A stretch of 8,835 nt of DNA from Candidatus Delongbacteria bacterium (lineage in GTDB: Bacteria > UBA4055): contig JAQVNT010000057.1 of assembly GCA_028702975.1 (NCBI GenBank), forward strand, positions 1 through 8,835. Reading direction: 5' to 3'. Both the position numbers and the translations under genes were made by a program. The notes beneath the pieces were generated by a model. It saw nothing but the letters and a program-made list of their open reading frames with translations, did not search any database and was not told the origin of the DNA. The stretch's first letter is position 1, and each line of letters opens with the position of its first letter. Below are positions 5,490-8,835 of this stretch, piece by piece.

Positions 5490-6291
5490 CATGACAGTTA
5501 GGATACTCGTTGCGGTCATAGCTGGTCCGGTCATACTTTACCTTCCTTATCTCGGTTTAAGCTATTTTGCCGCGTTCATTTTTGTTATATCGTTCCTCGG
5601 ATCAAAGGAGATCTTAAACTTTTTCAGGTCAAAGCACATTAAACTCACAAAATTATCGCCTTATCTCGTCTCGCTGATACCGCTTTTCTTCTTTTCAAGA
5701 GGGCTCTCAGGCGCGGCTGAATATTCGATCGTTATATTCACAGTTCTATTTGTTGCGGAAGTGTTCAGGAAGAACGAAAAACCTGCATTTATCGTTTCCG
5801 GCTATCTGCTCATGGGTATCTACTGCGGACTGTTCCCGGCCATGCTCATTGGTGCCGTTGATAAGACCTCACCCTCGATGTTCCTGTTCATTTACGGAGT
5901 CATAATCGCGACCGACTCGTTCGCGTATTTCGGCGGAATGGCCTGCTCAAAGATGTTCCGCACCCACAAGCTTCTGGAAAGGGTGAGCCCGAAGAAAACG
6001 GTCGAAGGGTCAGTATCCGGACTGATATTCGCCGTGACCGCAGGATATTTCATTGCAGAAAACACCGATATAAAAAATTTCTTCGACACAAAGACCGTTC
6101 TGATCCTGTCGGCGGTCATTTCCGTTCTGGGTCAGGCAGGAGACCTGTTCGAATCAAAACTTAAAAGAGACTTCAATTTCAAGGATTCATCAAAAATAAT
6201 ACCTGGCCACGGAGGGATACTGGACAGATTCGACAGTCTGATATTCATTTCGCCGGCCGTTTACATATTTGTAACTTATTTCGTAAACTAA
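5482..6291 (+). CDS. cdsA: phosphatidate cytidylyltransferase (CDP-diacylglycerol synthase)
   Basis: This encodes 269 residues, the usual size for CdsA, an inner-membrane enzyme that makes CDP-diacylglycerol from CTP and phosphatidic acid for phospholipid synthesis. Several hydrophobic segments run through the protein (about 8-22, 26-42, 58-72, 82-95, 105-124, 132-147, 175-192, 205-220, 253-268). The C-terminal family signature is complete at 225-251: SKLKR, KD at 234-235, then PGHGGILDRFD (241-251). ATDSFAYFGG (143-152) and the SPKKTVEGSVSG loop (169-180) are also characteristic. A good ribosome-binding site, GAGGAG at 5469-5474, lies 7 bases before the ATG and inside the end of the PASTA gene, with an 8-base overlap. 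The following rsfS ribosome-binding site overlaps the cdsA stop codon. Confidence 0.97.
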   Translation: MNNMTVRILVAVIAGPVILYLPYLGLSYFAAFIFVISFLGSKEILNFFRSKHIKLTKLSPYLVSLIPLFFFSRGLSGAAEYSIVIFTVLFVAEVFRKNEKPAFIVSGYLLMGIYCGLFPAMLIGAVDKTSPSMFLFIYGVIIATDSFAYFGGMACSKMFRTHKLLERVSPKKTVEGSVSGLIFAVTAGYFIAENTDIKNFFDTKTVLILSAVISVLGQAGDLFESKLKRDFNFKDSSKIIPGHGGILDRFDSLIFISPAVYIFVTYFVN

Positions 6292-6299
6292 GGAGATAT

Positions 6300-6644
6300 A
6301 TGGAAGGCTATGAACTGGCTAAAAAAATCGCGGAACTTGCTCTCGACAAAAAGGGCGATGACATTCTGATCATCGATCTGAGAGATGTTACTTCAAGTTT
6401 CGATTACTTCGTCGTCATCACTGGGTCTGTCGATCAGCATGTAAAAGCTCTCGGCGACCACATCAGAAAAGAACTGTCAAGGTCGGGCGTTAAACCGATC
6501 GGCTATGAAGGCGTTTCGAATCTGAAATGGGTACTGCTGGATTTCGTCGATGTGGTCGTTCACATCTTCGATCCTGAAACAAGAGACTTCTACAAGATAG
6601 AAAATCTGTGGAAAGACGCAAAAACAGAGAAGGTGAGCTTATGA
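6300..6644 (+). CDS. rsfS: ribosomal silencing factor RsfS (YbeB/Iojap family)
   Basis: This encodes 114 residues, normal for the family. RsfS binds ribosomal protein uL14 on the 50S subunit and blocks subunit joining under nutrient limitation. Visible hallmarks are the N-terminal AKKIAELALDKKG helix (7-19), IIDLRDVTSSFDYFVVITGSV (24-44), KPIGYEG (65-71), the WVLLDFVDVVVHIF strand pair (77-90) and RDFYKIENLWKDA (95-107). AAGGAG at 6290-6295, overlapping the cdsA stop, lies 4 bases before the ATG. Its stop overlaps the coaX start as ATGA. rsfS beside nadD is common elsewhere, but here it sits between cdsA and coaX. Confidence 0.97.
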   Translation: MEGYELAKKIAELALDKKGDDILIIDLRDVTSSFDYFVVITGSVDQHVKALGDHIRKELSRSGVKPIGYEGVSNLKWVLLDFVDVVVHIFDPETRDFYKIENLWKDAKTEKVSL

Positions 6645-7363
6645 CATCAATTGTAATAGACATAGGCAATTCAGCCACTAAGATCTATAAAGTCACCGAC
6701 GGCAATATTTCGAGCACCGGACTTTATGAAAAAGATTTTGAGGGATGGGTAAAGGCTAAAAATGCGCCGGCAGACATAATCATCGCGTCAGTCGTACCCG
6801 AAAAAACAGCTGAAATTTCTAAATCCGTCAAAAAGATCACGGGAAAAACTCCATTCGTACTAAAACATGAGCACTACAAAACTCTCAAAAGCAGATATAT
6901 CGACATCAAAGAGCTCGGTATAGACAGGCTGTGCAACATCGCTTATGCCGTAAAGAACTACAAAAAGAACGCAGTGGTCATCGACTTCGGTTCCGCGGTA
7001 ACATTCGAAGTTATCAACGGGCAGGGCGAGTTCGAGGGCGGAATGATATTTCCGGGCGTGAAGCTTCAGTACGCCGCCCTTACCGAACATACCGCGCTTC
7101 TGCCGGATCTTGAGGCGGAGGTCACGGACCTCTTTATCGGAAGATCGACAGCCGAATGTATAAGATCGGGCGTACAGAACGGAATAGCCGGCATCTGCAA
7201 CGACTTTGTCAGGGAGTTCGCGGAAAGACTTTCCTCCAGAGTACAGATAATCTTTTCCGGCGGCGACGCGGAACTGATAGGAAAACTTGTGGACTTCGAC
7301 TTCAAGATCGAAACGAACACCGTACCGCTGGGAGCCTGGATAATCAGAAATATGAACAGGTAG
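6641..7363 (+). CDS. coaX: type III pantothenate kinase
   Basis: From ATG 6641 the protein has 240 residues, slightly short for CoaX (typically about 250-260). It phosphorylates pantothenate in the first step of coenzyme A synthesis, in the cytoplasm. The ASKHA-fold motifs are in order: VIDIGNSATK (5-14, D7), ELGIDRL (91-97), VIDFGSAVTFE (113-123, D115), EGGMIFPG (132-139), GRSTAECIRSG (167-177) and IIFSGGDA (203-210). Ser replaces the usual Thr in both the DIGNT and DFGTA motifs, a conservative change. I chose ATG 6641 over the in-frame GTG at 6608 because the protein then starts exactly at the first beta strand, AAGGTG lies 5 bases upstream, and the ATG overlaps the rsfS stop as ATGA. It precedes the OstA-like gene by 3 bases; coaX near Lpt genes also occurs in Bacteroidota. 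Confidence 0.96.
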   Translation: MTSIVIDIGNSATKIYKVTDGNISSTGLYEKDFEGWVKAKNAPADIIIASVVPEKTAEISKSVKKITGKTPFVLKHEHYKTLKSRYIDIKELGIDRLCNIAYAVKNYKKNAVVIDFGSAVTFEVINGQGEFEGGMIFPGVKLQYAALTEHTALLPDLEAEVTDLFIGRSTAECIRSGVQNGIAGICNDFVREFAERLSSRVQIIFSGGDAELIGKLVDFDFKIETNTVPLGAWIIRNMNR

Positions 7364-7366
7364 AAA

Positions 7367-8734
7367 ATGAGAAAAGCCGTCCTTTTCATACTTACGCTCA
7401 CTTTGATGACGGCTCTTGAGTCTCAGTCTCTTTTAAAAATACACCATGCCGACCTTCTCAAACAGGACATCTTCGGCGGTAAGATAATCTACGGGAATAT
7501 AGACATCGAATATGATGTTTACAGAGTAAAATGCGACAGCGCGGTCATTAACAAGGACATGACCAATGCGAGACTTTTTAAGAACATACAGTTCTCCGAC
7601 ACTGCAAGAACGATAAAGTGCAGGACCGCGACCCTGTCAAAAACACCGAACGGAAATCTGGCTTACCTCTCGGGCGATGTCAGCATAAAAGAAAAAGATT
7701 TTTATATAACGGGAAAAGATGCCTCGCTGAACGAGATCAGCGAAAGGCTTACTGTCACTGATTCGGTCATGGTAAGATATTACGAATTTCCGTCAATACT
7801 GTACTGCTCCGGACTCGAAATGGACACGAAGAACAACATCATCACTTCCCAAAGCGTTGACAGCGTACTTTCGCTTGACTCTTTAAGACATTACAAGCTC
7901 TACACAAAAAGATTCAGGTATGAACTCGACAGAAGAACTTTGACGATAGATACGAAAATGACACTTCATGCCTACGAGTACGGAAGTCCGTCCCCAAAAT
8001 TTCAGATCATAGATCCGGGAAAGATAGCTCGGACCGTAAAAAATCTGAACCCCGTTAAAAAAGGTTATTTTGAGGCTCTGGGCGGAAAATTCAGCTTTGA
8101 CCCTTTCATTATGCAGACTCAGGGAAAATGCTTCTTTCAAATGACGGACAGCGATGACCCGGACACTTTAAGTCTTTCATCGGACAGGATAACTTATGAG
8201 GAAACAACAGTTAAAGGTACCGCTGAAGGAAAGGTAAAGATCAGAAAAGGTAAAATGAACATTAATGCGGGTCTTGCAAAGTATTTCGGAAATGAAAGTA
8301 CGGCGAAATTCTATGATGATCCGGTCGTGACCTACGAGATGCACAAAGTTGAAGGCGACTCCATGACCGTCATATCTGAAAAAGGAGATATAAATCCTGA
8401 AAAAGCTGTTATATACGGAAAACCGCGATACGAATCTGTCCCTGACTCTTTAAGACCTGAAGAAATGAATATTCTGACAGGAAAGCTGATGAACATATGG
8501 TTTTCGGATAATGAAATTAATAAAATAATTGTTTCAAAAGAAGCGGAAGGTGTGTATTTTATCAGTAGGGAGAAAGACAAAGCGCCCGATGCCTCCAATT
8601 ACCTTCTCGGTGACGAGATCGAGCTGAATTTCTCGGACGGAGAGGTGAAAAGCGCATCAATAACGGGCGGTTGCGAAGGCATCTACTATCCCGACAAACT
8701 TAAGCTTAACGCACTCAAAAAGAAAAAGAAGTAG
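7367..8734 (+). CDS. OstA/LptA-like periplasmic protein (LPS transport)
   Basis: This encodes 455 residues. The start MRKAVLFILTLTLMTA is a signal peptide with likely cleavage around residue 19-20 (no lipobox cysteine), so the protein is periplasmic. The rest is almost wholly beta strands with the look of the OstA/LptA jelly-roll: repeated units of the type D-x-A-x-x-x-x followed by GDV or GKV strands. Examples are YLSGDVSIKEKDFYITGKDA (100-119) and SDRITYEETTVKGTAEGKVK (272-291). At least two, perhaps three, such domains appear to be in tandem, much longer than E. coli LptA (about 185). The C-terminus is a run of lysines (KKKKK). LptA-type proteins bridge LPS from the inner-membrane LptBFGC complex to LptD. 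Position directly before an lptB start supports this role. No separate lptC is seen between coaX and lptB, so this protein may also cover the LptC role (inference). It could alternatively be an LptD N-terminal-like bridge protein. Confidence 0.85.
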   Translation: MRKAVLFILTLTLMTALESQSLLKIHHADLLKQDIFGGKIIYGNIDIEYDVYRVKCDSAVINKDMTNARLFKNIQFSDTARTIKCRTATLSKTPNGNLAYLSGDVSIKEKDFYITGKDASLNEISERLTVTDSVMVRYYEFPSILYCSGLEMDTKNNIITSQSVDSVLSLDSLRHYKLYTKRFRYELDRRTLTIDTKMTLHAYEYGSPSPKFQIIDPGKIARTVKNLNPVKKGYFEALGGKFSFDPFIMQTQGKCFFQMTDSDDPDTLSLSSDRITYEETTVKGTAEGKVKIRKGKMNINAGLAKYFGNESTAKFYDDPVVTYEMHKVEGDSMTVISEKGDINPEKAVIYGKPRYESVPDSLRPEEMNILTGKLMNIWFSDNEINKIIVSKEAEGVYFISREKDKAPDASNYLLGDEIELNFSDGEVKSASITGGCEGIYYPDKLKLNALKKKKK

Positions 8735-8736
8735 GT

Positions 8737-8835
8737 ATGGAACAGATCTTAAAAGCGGAAGAACTTAACAAACGCTACGGAAAAAAAGAAGTCGTAAAAT
8801 CTGTATCGATAGAGCTTAAAAAAGGCGAGATCGTG
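8737..8835 (+). CDS. lptB: LptB-like ABC transporter ATPase, N-terminal 33 codons (cut by window edge)
   Basis: The frame from ATG 8737 runs open to the right edge. Its residues, LKAEELNKRYGKKEVVKSVS followed by LKKGEIV, match the opening of an LptB ABC ATPase, where a first strand, a K-x-Y-G-x-x-x-V-V loop and an S-x-x-x-x-x-G-E-I-V strand lead into the Walker A motif just beyond the window. LptB powers LPS extraction from the inner membrane. It starts 2 bases after the OstA-like gene; a weak AGGT and purine-rich stretch lies upstream. Other ABC ATPases begin similarly, so the LptB name leans on the neighbouring OstA-like gene. Confidence 0.82.
   Translation, partial: MEQILKAEELNKRYGKKEVVKSVSIELKKGEIV

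Noticed and set aside
6608..6640. Upstream GTG start for coaX adding 11 residues
   Set aside because: The added residues are charged and precede the first beta strand; ATG 6641 has a better ribosome-binding site and the same ATGA overlap seen at other junctions.
7066..7401. A 111-residue minus-strand frame with a hydrophobic stretch
   Set aside because: It is antisense to coaX and its 3' junction, with no independent start signal; coaX motifs fully explain the DNA.
1..8835. Mobile element, CRISPR array, phage or defence system
   Set aside because: No transposase, integrase, terminal inverted repeats, spaced repeat array or defence-type domain is present; gene content is core metabolism and envelope assembly.

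Overview
The window holds two back-to-back, tightly packed gene clusters that diverge from one short AT-rich gap of roughly 90-125 bases near position 4000. Everything else is coding. I see no rRNA, tRNA, CRISPR array, insertion sequence or clear terminator. The organism is a diderm (Gram-negative-type) bacterium: it has an OstA/LptA-like lipopolysaccharide-transport protein followed by the start of LptB, and two probable lipoproteins. The combination of a kinase-free PASTA protein, a FolK/deoxynucleoside-kinase pair, a type III pantothenate kinase beside Lpt genes, and extensive ATGA start/stop overlaps suggests the FCB superphylum (Bacteroidota/Chlorobi/Fibrobacteres/Cloacimonadota-like) or a neighbouring candidate phylum. 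That placement is an inference and I cannot name a genus.

Left cluster (minus strand, transcribed from about 3976 towards 1): folK (folate biosynthesis), a deoxynucleoside kinase with altered P-loop and SDY-equivalent positions, an unlisted 52-residue single-pass membrane peptide, a GAF plus HD-GYP protein (predicted cyclic-di-GMP phosphodiesterase or relative), a small lipoprotein with a BsuPI-like beta domain, and the first 230 residues of rsmB (16S rRNA m5C methyltransferase), cut by the window edge. Junctions are 4-8 base overlaps or 11-14 base gaps, so the cluster reads as one translationally coupled operon.

Right cluster (plus strand, from about 4066 to the right edge): a secreted or lipid-anchored cyclophilin-type prolyl isomerase, a membrane-anchored protein with three PASTA repeats, cdsA (CDP-diacylglycerol synthase), rsfS (ribosomal silencing factor), coaX (type III pantothenate kinase), a 455-residue OstA/LptA-like periplasmic protein and the first 33 codons of an lptB-like ABC ATPase. 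The theme is envelope construction (folding, peptidoglycan-binding PASTA repeats, phospholipid precursor, LPS transport) mixed with two housekeeping genes.

Most of the window is recognisable core metabolism and envelope biology. I do not see a previously undescribed system. The points most worth a second look are: the start of the prolyl isomerase, where the best Shine-Dalgarno/ATG pair is out of frame by one base across an A8 run; a perfect 13-base tandem repeat in the divergent promoter gap; the substituted P-loop and SDY-equivalent positions of the deoxynucleoside kinase; the long insertion inside the HD-GYP domain; and the small membrane peptide next to the HD-GYP gene.
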